A DNA stretch of 64,000 bases from Halogeometricum rufum (GCF_900112175.1 NZ_FOYT01000001.1:496001-560000); one strand, 5' to 3'; shown: positions 1-8,908, counted from the stretch's first letter. The notes: generated from the sequence alone by a model not told the origin. Made by a program: numbers and translations.

Positions 1-593
1 GCGATGCCGCCGACGTACTCCTCGAAGAGGAACTCCAGATACTCCTCGTACTTCTCGTTCACTCTCGACTTCTGTTTGTAGGAGATGTCGGGGTCCTCGT
101 CGTACGCGCCCTTCACGAGTCGAATCTTCCCCGGCACGTCGGACAGACGCTCCAGGTCCTCCTCGGTCCGCTTCAGGTTCGCCTGCACGCACTGCCCCAC
201 GTCGCCGTCGTACTCGCGGGCCACCTCCTCGAACACGTCGAGGGTCACGTCGGTGGTGTCGGCGTCCTCCATGTCGCACCAGACGAACACGTCGTGGTCC
301 GCACCCGCCTCGGCGATGCGGTGGTAGTTCTCGCGGAACGCCGCGTCGCTCACGTCGATGCCGATCTGCGAGGGCTTCACCGAGACGCAGGCGTCGAGTC
401 CAGAGCCGTCGATGTCTGCTATCAAGCGCTCGTACGCCGCCGTGTCGGCGTCCGCGGGCGCCCGTTCGTCGTAGTGTTCCCCGAGGAGGTTCAGGATGAC
501 CTTCACGCCCTCCTCGTTCGTCCGTCGCGCGTGGTCTAAGGCCGCCGCGGCCGTCTCCCCGGCGACGAACCGACTGGCGATTGGAGGAATCAT
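1..593 (-). CDS. Proline dehydrogenase (FAD-dependent), C-terminus outside the window
   Basis: The reading frame starts at ATG 593 (MIPPIASRFVAGETAAAALD) and runs leftward off the window edge, so only about 197 N-terminal residues are seen. The segment LVKGAYDE, with the preceding VQANLKRTEEDLERL, is the typical PRODH/PutA beta-barrel core, and VFVWCDMEDAD fits the flavin-barrel strand of archaeal proline dehydrogenases. The family oxidises L-proline to pyrroline-5-carboxylate using FAD and feeds electrons to the respiratory chain. The partner P5C dehydrogenase is not in view. The gene is divergent from carS. The call rests on these motifs only; the catalytic C-terminal half cannot be checked. 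Confidence 0.83.
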   Translation of the reverse strand, partial: MIPPIASRFVAGETAAAALDHARRTNEEGVKVILNLLGEHYDERAPADADTAAYERLIADIDGSGLDACVSVKPSQIGIDVSDAAFRENYHRIAEAGADHDVFVWCDMEDADTTDVTLDVFEEVAREYDGDVGQCVQANLKRTEEDLERLSDVPGKIRLVKGAYDEDPDISYKQKSRVNEKYEEYLEFLFEEYVGGI

Positions 594-676
594 CGGTCCC
601 GTCTTACGGTCGTCCAGTAATCAGGGTTTTCGTTCACCGTTTGGGAGGTGTCGGCGGCGCGACGGAATCACCGGGG

Positions 677-682
677 CTTTTG
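677..682 (+). promoter_or_regulatory. TATA box of carS
   Basis: CTTTTG lies 23-28 nt upstream of ATG 705, the spacing expected for a leaderless haloarchaeal transcript. It supports the internal ATG at 705 over an in-frame ATG at 648. Confidence 0.5.
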
Positions 683-704
683 TCCCGCGTGCCGACGCCC
701 CCGT

Positions 705-1247
705 ATGGTCATCGAACTCGTCGTCGGCGCGTTCTGGGCGATGCTCCCCGCCTACGTGCCGAACAACGCCGCCGTCCTCGCCGGCGGCGGCGCGCCAATC
801 GACGGCGGACGGACGTGGGGCGGTCGTCGAATCCTCGGCGACGGCAAGACGTGGCGCGGGACGGCAGTCGGAACGCTCGTCGGGTTCGCCCTCGCGTTCC
901 TCTGCAACGCCGCCGCCGACCCGGTGGGGTCCGCACTCGGCGTCACGCTCCCCCGTTTCTCGACGCTCGGCGCGTTCGGCCTCGCGTTCGGCGCAATGCT
1001 CGGCGACGTCGCCGCCTCGTTCCTCAAGCGTCGGACCGGCCGCGAACGCGGCGCGGCGTTCCCCGGACTCGACCAACTCGACTTCGTCGTCGGCGCACTC
1101 CTCCTCGCGGCCGCCCTCGACTTCGCGTGGTTCACGGGCACGTTCACGCTCCCCGTCCTCGGCGTCGTCCTCGTCGTCACCCCGATTCTCCACGTCACCA
1201 CGAACGTCGGCGCGTACTATCTGGGACTGAAGGACGAACCCTGGTAA
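705..1247 (+). CDS. carS: CDP-2,3-bis-(O-geranylgeranyl)-sn-glycerol synthase (CDP-archaeol synthase)
   Basis: A 180-residue integral membrane protein with about five hydrophobic segments. The polar loop [14 protein letters not shown] (residues about 42-55) and the second loop [18 protein letters not shown] are hallmarks of the CarS (former DUF46) family, related to CDP-alcohol phosphatidate cytidylyltransferases. It activates unsaturated archaetidic acid with CTP to give CDP-archaeol, the branch point of archaeal phospholipid synthesis. An ATG 57 nt upstream is in frame, but its N-terminal extension is Cys/Arg-rich and not membrane-like, and the TATA box at 677 fits the start chosen here. 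It is followed by a repeat-like spacer and pyrE. Confidence 0.93.
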   Translation: MVIELVVGAFWAMLPAYVPNNAAVLAGGGAPIDGGRTWGGRRILGDGKTWRGTAVGTLVGFALAFLCNAAADPVGSALGVTLPRFSTLGAFGLAFGAMLGDVAASFLKRRTGRERGAAFPGLDQLDFVVGALLLAAALDFAWFTGTFTLPVLGVVLVVTPILHVTTNVGAYYLGLKDEPW

Positions 1248-1295
1248 CCCACCTTTTCGCAGGTTCGGCTCGCGCTTCGCGCGACCGCTCGTCGC

Positions 1296-1312
1296 AAAAA
1301 GCTGGACCAAAA
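1296..1312 (+). repeat. Dispersed intergenic repeat, copy 1
   Basis: The 17-nt stretch AAAAAGCTGGACCAAAA lies in the 194-bp gap between carS and pyrE. A 16-nt core of it recurs in inverted orientation at 6400-6415. The flanks hold GC-rich stretches such as GCTCGCGCTTCGCGCGACC. I recognise this as a commonly dispersed haloarchaeal intergenic motif; its function is unknown. Confidence 0.5.
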
Positions 1313-1407
1313 CCCTCCCGCGAGGCGGAGTCTCGCGGTACGGCATCGGTGTCCTCCCGCCACCGCACCACCTCCGCACTGCGTCGCCTTCGCCCCTGAA
1401 CCAACCC

Positions 1408-1414
1408 GTTTAAG
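1408..1414 (+). promoter_or_regulatory. TATA box of pyrE
   Basis: GTTTAAG lies 28-34 nt before ATG 1442, consistent with a leaderless or near-leaderless mRNA. Confidence 0.5.
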
Positions 1415-1441
1415 CGCCTCGGTGGTCCCTCTCGAAACGAC

Positions 1442-1978
1442 ATGGCGAACGACGAACTCATCGCGGCCCTTCGGGACGCCGACGCGGTCCGGTTCGGCGA
1501 GTTCGAGTTGTCCCACGGCGGCACCTCGAACTACTACGTGGACAAGTACCTGTTCGAGACGGACCCCCACTGCCTCCGTCTCATCGCCGAGGCGTTCGCG
1601 GAGAAACTCGCAGGCGCGGAGAAACTCGCGGGCGTCGCACTCGGCGCCGTCCCCCTCGTCGCCGTGACGGCCGCCGAGATGGACGTCCCCTACGTCATCG
1701 CCCGCAAGAAGGCCAAGGAGTACGGCACGGCCAAGCGCATCGAGGGGCGCCTGACGGAGGGCGAGGAAGTCGTCGTCCTCGAAGACATCGCCACCACCGG
1801 AAACAGCGCGCTCGACGCCGTCGAAGCGCTTCGCGAGGCGGGGGCCGTCGTGAACCGCGTCCTCGTCGTCGTCGACAGACAGGAGGGCGCCGCGGACCGA
1901 CTCGCCGAGGCCGACGTGGAACTCGACGCCCTCGTCACCGCCGAGGACCTCCTCGCGGACGCCGACCGACCGGAGTAA
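1442..1978 (+). CDS. pyrE: Orotate phosphoribosyltransferase
   Basis: 178 residues, normal for archaeal PyrE. The PRPP-binding signature [14 protein letters not shown] is at residues 110-123 and the basic catalytic loop [16 protein letters not shown] at about 87-102. It transfers ribose-5-phosphate from PRPP to orotate to give OMP in de novo pyrimidine synthesis. The next gene carries a PRPP-binding domain used for regulation, so two PRTase-fold proteins lie side by side, but they are 213 bp apart with separate promoters. Confidence 0.93.
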   Translation: MANDELIAALRDADAVRFGEFELSHGGTSNYYVDKYLFETDPHCLRLIAEAFAEKLAGAEKLAGVALGAVPLVAVTAAEMDVPYVIARKKAKEYGTAKRIEGRLTEGEEVVVLEDIATTGNSALDAVEALREAGAVVNRVLVVVDRQEGAADRLAEADVELDALVTAEDLLADADRPE

Positions 1979-2155
1979 CCGCGTCCGCGACCCGCCGGTC
2001 CCGCGTCTCGCTTCACCGTCCCGCACCGTTTTCGCGCCGCTCCGGCCCCCGACGTAGTCGTTCTCCGCTGCGCCGTCACACCGCCGCGCGAACCGTCCGC
2101 GGCCGGAACGGTACTGATTCACGTACATGCTGATTCCCTCCTTCGAAACGTATCG

Positions 2156-2169
2156 AAGTATTCATACTT
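2156..2169. promoter_or_regulatory. Perfect palindrome over the GfcR promoter
   Basis: AAGTATTCATACTT, with 6-bp arms and a 2-nt spacer, lies 23-36 nt upstream of the GfcR-type gene start at 2192. It therefore overlaps the expected TATA position. This is a good layout for an autoregulatory operator; which protein binds it is inference. Confidence 0.45.
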
Positions 2170-2191
2170 GCGTAATCACGAGTCACGGGGT

Positions 2192-2911
2192 ATGAACAGA
2201 GCGGAGAAAGCGGCCCTCCAACTGCAGGCCGTCGCCGTCCTCCGGATGCTCAAGGAGACTCGGACGTACGACGAACTCGCCGACCTGACCGGACTCCCGG
2301 CGGGGGACCTCAACCGCTACGTCAACGGACACGTCCTCCCGGGCGTCGAACGCGCCCGCGACGTCGTGCAGGGCGTCGGCCGCGACGCACTCGCGACGGA
2401 GTTGGAGAGTCGCGTCGAGTTCGACGACGAGGGCTACGTGGACAACTCGGGCGTCGTCTTCGACCAGTCGTTCCTCGACCTCGTCGCGCCCGTCGCGGCG
2501 AACACGCTCGGCTTCGAACGCCCGGACGTGGTGCTCACGGCGGCGACGGACGGCATCACCCTCGGGGCCGCGATGGCGAGTTACTTCGACGCGCGCGTCG
2601 CCTACGCCAAGAAGTCAAAGGAGACGGCCGTCGAGGAGTTCATCGAGTCCCGACAGCGTCTCGCCTCCGGCATCGAACTGACGTACTACCTCCCCGCCCG
2701 CGCCATCTCGGCGGGCGAGAGCGTCCTCATCGTGGACGACCTCATCCGGTCGGGCGAGACGCAGGAACTCCTCCTCGACATCGCCCTCCAGTCGGAGGCG
2801 AACGTCACGGGCGTCTTCGCCCTCATCTCCGTCGGCACCGAGGGCATCGACCGGGCGCGCGACATCACGGAGGCGCCCGTCGGCGCACTCACCACGTTCG
2901 ACGCCGACTGA
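2192..2911 (+). CDS. gfcR: GfcR-type transcriptional regulator (HTH plus phosphoribosyltransferase-like domain)
   Basis: 239 residues. Residues about 12-55 form a helix-turn-helix (YDELADLTGLPAGDLNRYVNGHVLPG). Residues about 85-239 form a type-I PRTase-like domain with the PRPP loop VLIVDDLIRSGET at 178-190. The Haloferax homologue GfcR is known as a regulator of sugar catabolism; PRTase-fused regulators generally sense PRPP or nucleobases. ATG 2192 is preferred over the in-frame ATG at 2168 because the latter adds eight residues lying on the promoter palindrome. The next gene is a purine-type permease in the same direction, so a role in nucleobase uptake here is plausible but inferred. Confidence 0.85.
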   Translation: MNRAEKAALQLQAVAVLRMLKETRTYDELADLTGLPAGDLNRYVNGHVLPGVERARDVVQGVGRDALATELESRVEFDDEGYVDNSGVVFDQSFLDLVAPVAANTLGFERPDVVLTAATDGITLGAAMASYFDARVAYAKKSKETAVEEFIESRQRLASGIELTYYLPARAISAGESVLIVDDLIRSGETQELLLDIALQSEANVTGVFALISVGTEGIDRARDITEAPVGALTTFDAD

Positions 2912-2959
2912 CCCGCCGGCCGCGCGGCGGGTCGCCGGATCCCCACTCGTTGCGAACAC

Positions 2960-2978
2960 CACGAATTGCATATTCGTG
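2960..2978. promoter_or_regulatory. Inverted repeat between gfcR and the permease
   Basis: CACGAAT-TGCAT-ATTCGTG, with 7-bp perfect arms, lies 49 nt after the gfcR stop and 120 nt before the permease start. It could be an operator or part of a gfcR terminator; no T-run follows directly, which slightly favours operator. Confidence 0.35.
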
Positions 2979-3021
2979 GTTCGGTTTCGGCTCTCACACC
3001 GTCAGATGACGGGATTCTATA

Positions 3022-3031
3022 CACGTACGTG
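3022..3031. promoter_or_regulatory. Palindrome upstream of the permease TATA box
   Basis: CACGTACGTG is a perfect 10-bp palindrome about 30 nt upstream of the presumed TATA element CTTATGTTT (3060-3068), the place where activators often bind in haloarchaea. Function is inferred. Confidence 0.3.
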
Positions 3032-3059
3032 CTCAAAAACCGCCGATTAGATGGTAACG

Positions 3060-3068
3060 CTTATGTTT
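3060..3068 (+). promoter_or_regulatory. TATA box of the NCS2 permease gene
   Basis: CTTATGTTT lies 30-38 nt upstream of ATG 3098. Confidence 0.45.
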
Positions 3069-3097
3069 GAAATCGTGATTATGCTCAGACGTGCATT

Positions 3098-4504
3098 ATG
3101 GGGCTCACTGAGACGCTCGAAGACTACTTCGATGTGCAAGAACACGGGTCGTCCGTCGGGACCGAACTCGTCGCGGGGCTAACGACGTTCCTGACGATGT
3201 CCTACATCGTCGTCGTCAACCCGGATATCCTGGCGGCGATTCCGGACGTCAAGCCGGGCATCGCCATCGCGGGCTACTCGCCCGCGGAGGTGCAGTCGAT
3301 GCTCGCCGTCGTGACCATCCTCGCCGGCGCCGTCGCCACGTTCGTGATGGCCGTCTACGCGAACCGGCCGTTCGCGCAGGCGCCCGGCCTCGGTCTGAAC
3401 GCCTTCTTCGCCTTCACCGTCGTCGGCGCGTTGGGCGTCCCGTGGCAGACGGCCCTGGCCGCCGTCGTCGTGGAGGGTATCCTGTTCATCGTCCTCACCG
3501 TCGTCGGGGCGCGCGAGTACGTCATCAACCTCTTTCCCGAACCGGTGAAGTTCGCCGTCGGGACCGGTATCGGACTGTTCCTCGCCATCATCGGCCTGCA
3601 GGCGATGGGACTCGTCGTGGACGACCCCGCGACGCTCATCACGCTCGGGTCCGTCGCGTCGAGTCCGGTCGCCATCCTCTCGGTGGTCGGCCTGTTCGCC
3701 ACGTTCGTCCTCTACGCCCGCGGGATTCCCGGGTCCATCATCATCGGCATCCTCGGCACCTCCGGGGCGGGGTGGCTCCTGACGACGCTCGGCGTCGTCG
3801 CGCCCGACGCCGGACTCGTCGCCGGGTCCGCGAGCACGACGTACGACATCACGCCGCTCGTCGGCGCGTTCGTCTCCGGCCTCGGAAACGTCGAGGCGTT
3901 CACGTTCGCGCTCATCGTCTTCACGTTCTTCTTCGTCGACTTCTTCGACACCGCGGGGACGCTCGTCGGCGTCTCACAGGTTGCCGGCTTCCTCGACGAC
4001 GACGGCAACCTCCCCGACATCGACAGACCGCTGATGGCCGACGCCGTCGGCACCACCGTCGGCGGGATGCTCGGCACCTCGACGGTGACGACGTACATCG
4101 AGTCCGCCTCGGGCGTCGAGGAGGGCGGCCGGACGGGGCTGACGGCGCTGACCGTCTCCGCCCTGTTCCTCGTCTCCCTCGCGTTCGTCCCCGTCGCGGC
4201 CGCGATTCCGCAGTACGCCTCCCACATCGCGCTGGTCGTCATCGGCGTCGTGATGCTCGGGAACGTCGTCGACATCGACTGGAGCGACATCACGAACACC
4301 ATCCCCGCCGGGATGACCATCCTCGTGATGCCGTTCACCTACTCCATCGCGTACGGCATCGCCGCCGGCATCGTCTCCTACCCCGTCGTGAAGGCGGCGG
4401 CCGGCGAACTCGACGAGGTGCGACTCGGCCACTGGGCGCTCGCAGTCGCCTTCGTCGTCTACTTCTTCGTCCGCACCAGCGGCTTCATCCAGGCGCAGGT
4501 CTGA
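3098..4504 (+). CDS. NCS2-family nucleobase permease (AzgA/PbuG-like purine transporter)
   Basis: 468 residues with about 12-14 membrane segments. The N-terminus (EDYFDVQEHGSSVGTELVAGLTTFLTMSYI) and the segment FFFVDFFDTAGTLVGVSQVAG match the AzgA/PbuG branch of nucleobase-cation symporters, which take up hypoxanthine, guanine or adenine with protons. DAVGTTVGGMLGTSTVTTYIESASGVEEGGRTG is the second conserved substrate-site block. It lies behind the GfcR-type regulator with a separate promoter and palindromes in between. Exact substrate cannot be read from the sequence. Confidence 0.88.
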   Translation: MGLTETLEDYFDVQEHGSSVGTELVAGLTTFLTMSYIVVVNPDILAAIPDVKPGIAIAGYSPAEVQSMLAVVTILAGAVATFVMAVYANRPFAQAPGLGLNAFFAFTVVGALGVPWQTALAAVVVEGILFIVLTVVGAREYVINLFPEPVKFAVGTGIGLFLAIIGLQAMGLVVDDPATLITLGSVASSPVAILSVVGLFATFVLYARGIPGSIIIGILGTSGAGWLLTTLGVVAPDAGLVAGSASTTYDITPLVGAFVSGLGNVEAFTFALIVFTFFFVDFFDTAGTLVGVSQVAGFLDDDGNLPDIDRPLMADAVGTTVGGMLGTSTVTTYIESASGVEEGGRTGLTALTVSALFLVSLAFVPVAAAIPQYASHIALVVIGVVMLGNVVDIDWSDITNTIPAGMTILVMPFTYSIAYGIAAGIVSYPVVKAAAGELDEVRLGHWALAVAFVVYFFVRTSGFIQAQV

Positions 4505-4658
4505 GACGGCGCCGTTGGGACCGCTCGCTGCTCTCGTTCTCCGCTCGCCGCCGCGTCGTGTCTTCGAACTGTCGTCTCCCATCGGTTGACGCCGAGTCAC
4601 AGCGCCCGTCGGAGACCGCAAGAGATTCACCTCTCAGACGGGTGACCTCAGAGTAGTG

Positions 4659-6050
4659 ATGGATACGCCCTCCCGAAAGACGGCGTTGCGGGTGGTCGCA
4701 CTCGTCCTCGTCGTCGCGCTCGTGACGCCGGCGGCGGTGTCGGCGGTCACGTACGACTCGAACGACGAAACGACGCTCACCCGCGGGACGGTGACGAGTC
4801 CGGCGAACGGGTCCACCATCGTCAGCGTGCAGGGGTACACCTTCCAAGGTAACACGAACCGGAAGAAGCCGGCGCGCCTCATCTCCGTCGGCGAACGCGG
4901 GCAGACGCAGTGGGTCCACAACGACTCCGTCGACAAGGGCGCGTGGTTCTTCGACGTGGACCCGATGCCGAACGGCAACCTCCTCGTCTCCTCGCCGCGC
5001 GCCGGACAGACCGTCGTCTACGAGTTGAACCCCGAGACGCAGGAACGCGTCTGGCAGAAGCGGTTCAACATCACGGACACGCACGACGTGGACGTGTTGA
5101 GCGAGGACGAAATCGTCGTCGCCAACATGCGCGAGTGGAACAGTTCGTCGAAAACAAGCAACGACCGCATCTTCGTCTACAACCGCACCACCGAGGAGGT
5201 GACGTGGGAGTGGTACTTCAAGAACCACTACCCGGAGAACACCGACGGCGGGCACAACGCCGACTGGTCGCACGTCAACGACGTCGACCCCATCGGCGAC
5301 GGGAAACTGATGCTCTCGCCGCGGAACTTCGACCAGGTGGTCGTCGTGGACATGGAGACGAAGAACATCACCTACCGCCTCGGGGAGGACGACGACTACT
5401 CGGTGATGAACGAACAGCACAACCCCGACTGGATGCTGAGCGACAACGGGACGCCGACGATAATCGTCGCCGACAGCGGGAACAACCGCATCGTCGAGTA
5501 CGCCCGCGAGAACGGCGAGTGGGTCCGCACGTGGACGGTCGGCCAGAACACGCTCAACTGGCCGCGCGACGCCGACCGCCTGCCGAACGGCAACACGCTG
5601 GTCGTGGACACGCTGAACCACCGCGTCGTCGAAATCACGCCGACCGGCGAAGTCGTCTGGGAGTACTACGCCACCTGGGGTCCCTACGACGCCGAACGCG
5701 TCGCCCACGGCGACGAGTCCTCGAACGGACCCACCATCCGCGACATGAACGCCAGCGGGAAGTACGCCATCACCGGGAGCGCGAACCTCACCGCCGGGTC
5801 CGGCGAGGGCGTCGGCTTCGCCGGGCGGATGCGCGCGACGTTCTCGGGGACGGTCCTCGAAGAACCGATGAACGAGTTCGCGACGCGGTGGTCGCACGTC
5901 ACCCCGTGGCTCCGCCCCGTGTGGATGTCCGGGTGGGACTTCGTCTGGGCCATCACCGCCCTCCTGGTCGGACTCGTCTGGGGCGGAACGGAACTCGTCG
6001 CCGGGCGACGGCGCATCGTCACGGCGGTGCAGAGTTACCGGCGCGACTGA
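4659..6050 (+). CDS. Arylsulfotransferase-like (ASST) beta-propeller membrane protein
   Basis: 463 residues from ATG 4659 (a GTG one codon earlier is possible). A hydrophobic N-terminal segment at about 7-33 looks like a signal or anchor. The body repeats blade motifs such as DVDPMPNGNLLVSSPRAGQTVVYELN and DADRLPNGNTLVVDTLNHRVVEI, typical of NHL/ASST propellers. GHNADWSHVNDVDPIGDGKLMLSPRN and HNPDWML carry the His-containing loops of the family. A second hydrophobic segment near residues 425-448 could anchor the C-terminus, leaving a large extracellular propeller. Bacterial members transfer sulfate between phenols; the archaeal substrate is unknown. Confidence 0.68.
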   Translation: MDTPSRKTALRVVALVLVVALVTPAAVSAVTYDSNDETTLTRGTVTSPANGSTIVSVQGYTFQGNTNRKKPARLISVGERGQTQWVHNDSVDKGAWFFDVDPMPNGNLLVSSPRAGQTVVYELNPETQERVWQKRFNITDTHDVDVLSEDEIVVANMREWNSSSKTSNDRIFVYNRTTEEVTWEWYFKNHYPENTDGGHNADWSHVNDVDPIGDGKLMLSPRNFDQVVVVDMETKNITYRLGEDDDYSVMNEQHNPDWMLSDNGTPTIIVADSGNNRIVEYARENGEWVRTWTVGQNTLNWPRDADRLPNGNTLVVDTLNHRVVEITPTGEVVWEYYATWGPYDAERVAHGDESSNGPTIRDMNASGKYAITGSANLTAGSGEGVGFAGRMRATFSGTVLEEPMNEFATRWSHVTPWLRPVWMSGWDFVWAITALLVGLVWGGTELVAGRRRIVTAVQSYRRD

Positions 6051-6141
6051 CCCGCACTCGCCGCCGCCGTCGACCCGCGCTGTGCATCTCCGGCGCACGC
6101 GACCACCGGACTCTTTATCGGCCGACTCGTAGTCGCCGCCG

Positions 6142-6396
6142 ATGGCGAATCTCACTCTGTACGAAGTGGACGGCTGTCCCTACTGCGCGAAAGTGAAGAA
6201 CACGCTCTCGGACCTCGGACTGGAGTACGACTCCGTCACGGTCCCGCGGTCGCACGGCGAGCGGACGGAAGTGAAAGAGATCAGCGGACAGACGGGCGTC
6301 CCCGTCCTCGTGGACGAAGCACACGACGTCGAGGGGATGCCCGAGAGCGACGACATCGTGGCGTACCTGGAAGAGACGTACGGGAACGCGAGCTAA
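6142..6396 (+). CDS. Glutaredoxin-like protein with CPYC motif
   Basis: 84 residues with a thioredoxin fold: LYEVDGCPYCAKVKNTL carries the CxxC redox pair at residues 12-15, and TGVPVLVDE provides the cis-proline. The C-terminal MPESDDIVAYLEETYG matches the glutaredoxin/GST N-terminal fold. Haloarchaea use gamma-glutamylcysteine rather than glutathione, so the thiol partner is an inference. CTCTTTATC at 6111-6119 is a good TATA box for a leaderless start at 6142. Confidence 0.85.
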   Translation: MANLTLYEVDGCPYCAKVKNTLSDLGLEYDSVTVPRSHGERTEVKEISGQTGVPVLVDEAHDVEGMPESDDIVAYLEETYGNAS

Positions 6397-6399
6397 CGT

Positions 6400-6415
6400 T
6401 TTTGGTCCAGCTTTT
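6400..6415 (-). repeat. Dispersed intergenic repeat, copy 2 (inverted)
   Basis: TTTTGGTCCAGCTTTT is the reverse complement of the 16-nt core at 1296-1312. It begins directly after the glutaredoxin-like stop and lies between two convergent genes. Its T-run (6399-6403) may also help termination. Confidence 0.5.
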
Positions 6416-6460
6416 GGAGCGAGGGCGTCGCCCGAGCGCTCGCGCTCCCCGACGCGCCGG

Positions 6461-7438
6461 TCAGGCTTCGCCCGGTTCGCCGGCGCGTTCGCGGATGAGG
6501 TCCCGAATCACGTCGGGGTCGTCGATGGCGGCGAGTTCGTCACAGCTGACGAGCGCCGTCCCCTCCACGGAGTCGCGCTTCGACTGCTCCTCGGTGAAGT
6601 AGACCGACCGCGTGCGCGTCACCTCGCCGAGCGAGGACATGATGCGGGCGCGCTTCTTCGCGCTCCGGGTGAGCGCGGAGTGGCCCGTGAGCATCGGTAT
6701 CTGGTCCGAGCGTCTGTCGTCGTCCTCGCTGACGGCCTTGAACGGCGCTCGGGCGGTCGGGTGGACGGTGAACCCCGCCCGCGTGAGGATGTGGACGACG
6801 TGTTCGTCGTCCGGGTCCGCGTCGGGGTCGTCGGGCGTCGGTTCGGCGTCGCGGACCTCTTCGGCGCCGTCGAGGACGGACACCGGACTGGAGAACGGCT
6901 GGTCGAACAGCTCTTCGAGGTGAATCGCGACTTCGATGCTGGCGTTCATGCCGTCCTCGTACTTCGAGACGGTCCGGCGCGAGACGCCGAGTTCGGTCGC
7001 CAGTCGGCCGAGACTCCATCCCCGCTCCTGCCGTTCGTCGGCGAGCAAGTCGCCGTCGATGTTGACGTACAGGCCGCCGGGCGCGGCGTAGATGAGCGGC
7101 GGTACGTCCTCGATGAACAGGTCCATCGCGGTGTCCGGGTTCATCACCGGGACGCCGTGTCGGAAGTACACCACGCCCGGCTTCAGGTCCTCGTCGCGAG
7201 TGCGCAGTCCGACCACGAGCGGCGTCGCCGAGAGGTAGTCGCCGAGACGCCGCATCTCCGCGCCCGTCGCCGCGTCGAACGCGTCGATGTTGCCGAGAAC
7301 CTTCAGGAGGGTCAGGTCCTCGCCGCGACGGGCGGCGAGGTCGAAGCTCTTGGGCCGGATGGCACAGCGGTCGCTGACGACGAACCCGGCGTCTTCCAGC
7401 ATCGCTGTGATGTTTCCAACCAGAGCTGACCGAGACAT
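6461..7438 (-). CDS. Archaeal HTH-type transcriptional regulator (conserved archaeal XRE family, MF_00584-like)
   Basis: 325 residues. Residues 1-120 resemble the conserved archaeal N-terminal nuclease-like fold ([23 protein letters not shown]). At about 130-190 there is an XRE/Cro helix-turn-helix ([34 protein letters not shown]). This domain order matches the HAMAP family of putative HTH regulators found throughout Euryarchaeota. A Ser/Asp/Glu/Pro-rich linker at about 205-220 is typical of halophile adaptation. Targets are unknown. It is divergent from tiaS; on the minus strand AGCTATATGTC (7460-7470) is a TATA box 22-32 nt before the start. Confidence 0.8.
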   Translation of the reverse strand: MSRSALVGNITAMLEDAGFVVSDRCAIRPKSFDLAARRGEDLTLLKVLGNIDAFDAATGAEMRRLGDYLSATPLVVGLRTRDEDLKPGVVYFRHGVPVMNPDTAMDLFIEDVPPLIYAAPGGLYVNIDGDLLADERQERGWSLGRLATELGVSRRTVSKYEDGMNASIEVAIHLEELFDQPFSSPVSVLDGAEEVRDAEPTPDDPDADPDDEHVVHILTRAGFTVHPTARAPFKAVSEDDDRRSDQIPMLTGHSALTRSAKKRARIMSSLGEVTRTRSVYFTEEQSKRDSVEGTALVSCDELAAIDDPDVIRDLIRERAGEPGEA

Positions 7439-7527
7439 ACCGGTAGATAAGCGATTTGGGACATATAGCTGTTTTGGGGCTCTCTCACTCCCCCGTCTCC
7501 CGATTAGACTCCGTAGCCACCGACATC

Positions 7528-7536
7528 GTTATATAG
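7528..7536 (+). promoter_or_regulatory. Probable TATA box for tiaS
   Basis: GTTATATAG lies 62-70 nt upstream of ATG 7598, predicting a short leader of about 35-40 nt. Confidence 0.35.
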
Positions 7537-7597
7537 CGCTTGCGCGTCGCGGTAACGACTCGAAAGGGGTTACTCCGCGGGGACGGTACGGGTGGAC

Positions 7598-8908
7598 ATG
7601 ACCGTCGTTGGGCTGGACGACACCGATTCGCGCGAGCGCGGGATGTGCACCACGTACCTCGCGACGCTGGTCGCGGACGCCATCGAGGCGGCCGGCGGCC
7701 GCGTCGACCGTCGCCTCCTCGTCCGCCTCAACCCCGCCGTCGAGTACAAGACGCGCGGCAACGCCGCCCTCGCCCTCCACACCGACCTCGACCCCGAAGA
7801 CGCCCTCGCCCTCGCCGTCGACGAACTCGAACCGTTGGCGGAGACGGACGACCCGCGGACGAGTCCCGGCGTCGTCGTCGCCCCCGGCGACCCCGCGGCG
7901 GTGCCGGCCGACGTGTCGTCGTTCACCACCCGCGCGATTCGTTCGCTCGTCGCCACCGACGACGCCGTCGAACTCGCCGAGGCGGCGGGGTACGCCCACC
8001 GCGGGTGGGACGGCGGCCGCGGCCGAATCGGGGCGCTCGCGGCCGTCGGCGCGTGGGCCGCCCTCGACGAGTGGACGTACGAGCACATCGCCTACCGCGA
8101 GTTCGACCGGTGCGGCACGCCCCGCGACGTGGACCGCGACTCGGTGTTCGACGCGGCGGCCGACCACTACCCGGCGGCGTGGGACACCGTCGACACCGTC
8201 GAGGGACAGGCCGTCTGCGTGCCGAACGCGCCCGGTCCGATCCTGCACGGCATCCGCGGCGACGACGCCGACGCGGTGGCGTCGCTGTCGGCCGCCATCG
8301 AGTCCGAACCCGTCGAACGGCGCGCGACGTTCCTCACGAACCAGGGGACGGACGTCCACCTCCGCGAGGGGTCGCTGGACGAACTCGAAGCCGACGGCGC
8401 GTACCGCGTGGACGGCGTCGTGGCCTCGGACCCGGAGACGAGACGCGGCGGCCACGTCTTCTTCGAACTCGCCCCGCCGGAGGCGAGTGCGGGCGACGGC
8501 GATGACACCGCGAGCGACGGTGCCGACGCCGTCACCTGCGCCGCCTTCGAACCGACGAAGCGCTTCCGCGACCGAGTGCGGGCGCTCCGACCGGGCGACG
8601 AACTGACCGTCTGCGGCGAGTTCACCGACGGGACGCTGAAACTGGAGAAGTTCGCCGTTCGCTCGCTGAACCGCACCGAACTGGTGACGCCCACCTGCCT
8701 CGACTGCGACCGGACGATGGAGAGTGCGGGACGGAATCAGGGCTATCGGTGCCGCGACTGCGGGACGACGGCCCCCGGTAGAGTCGAAGCCGAGGTGGAC
8801 CGCGACGTCGAACGCGGGTGGTACGAGGTCCCGCCCTGCGCCCGGCGTCACGTGGCCAAACCGCTGATTCGCGGCGGATTCGACGCGACGGTCCACCCCG
8901 AGCGGTGA
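7598..8908 (+). CDS. tiaS: tRNA(Ile2) 2-agmatinylcytidine synthetase TiaS
   Basis: 436 residues. The N-terminal GLDDTDSRERGMCTTYLA is the signature kinase-like motif of TiaS. The middle contains RGWDGGRGRIGALAAVGAWA, and the C-terminus has a zinc ribbon CLDCDRTMESAGRNQGYRCRDCG. TiaS conjugates agmatine to C34 of tRNA-Ile(CAU) with ATP so that it reads AUA, an essential archaeal modification. ATG 7598 is preferred over GTG 7592 (adds only MD). The OB-like domain at about 290-360 carries a short acidic insertion. Confidence 0.93.
   Translation: MTVVGLDDTDSRERGMCTTYLATLVADAIEAAGGRVDRRLLVRLNPAVEYKTRGNAALALHTDLDPEDALALAVDELEPLAETDDPRTSPGVVVAPGDPAAVPADVSSFTTRAIRSLVATDDAVELAEAAGYAHRGWDGGRGRIGALAAVGAWAALDEWTYEHIAYREFDRCGTPRDVDRDSVFDAAADHYPAAWDTVDTVEGQAVCVPNAPGPILHGIRGDDADAVASLSAAIESEPVERRATFLTNQGTDVHLREGSLDELEADGAYRVDGVVASDPETRRGGHVFFELAPPEASAGDGDDTASDGADAVTCAAFEPTKRFRDRVRALRPGDELTVCGEFTDGTLKLEKFAVRSLNRTELVTPTCLDCDRTMESAGRNQGYRCRDCGTTAPGRVEAEVDRDVERGWYEVPPCARRHVAKPLIRGGFDATVHPER

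Noticed and set aside
648-704. N-terminal extension of carS from ATG 648
   Set aside because: The extension is Arg/Cys-rich and lies over the TATA box that fits ATG 705.
581-1399. Long Arg-rich frames opposite or out of phase with carS
   Set aside because: Such Arg/Pro/His-rich translations arise in other frames of GC-rich haloarchaeal genes and have no coding character.
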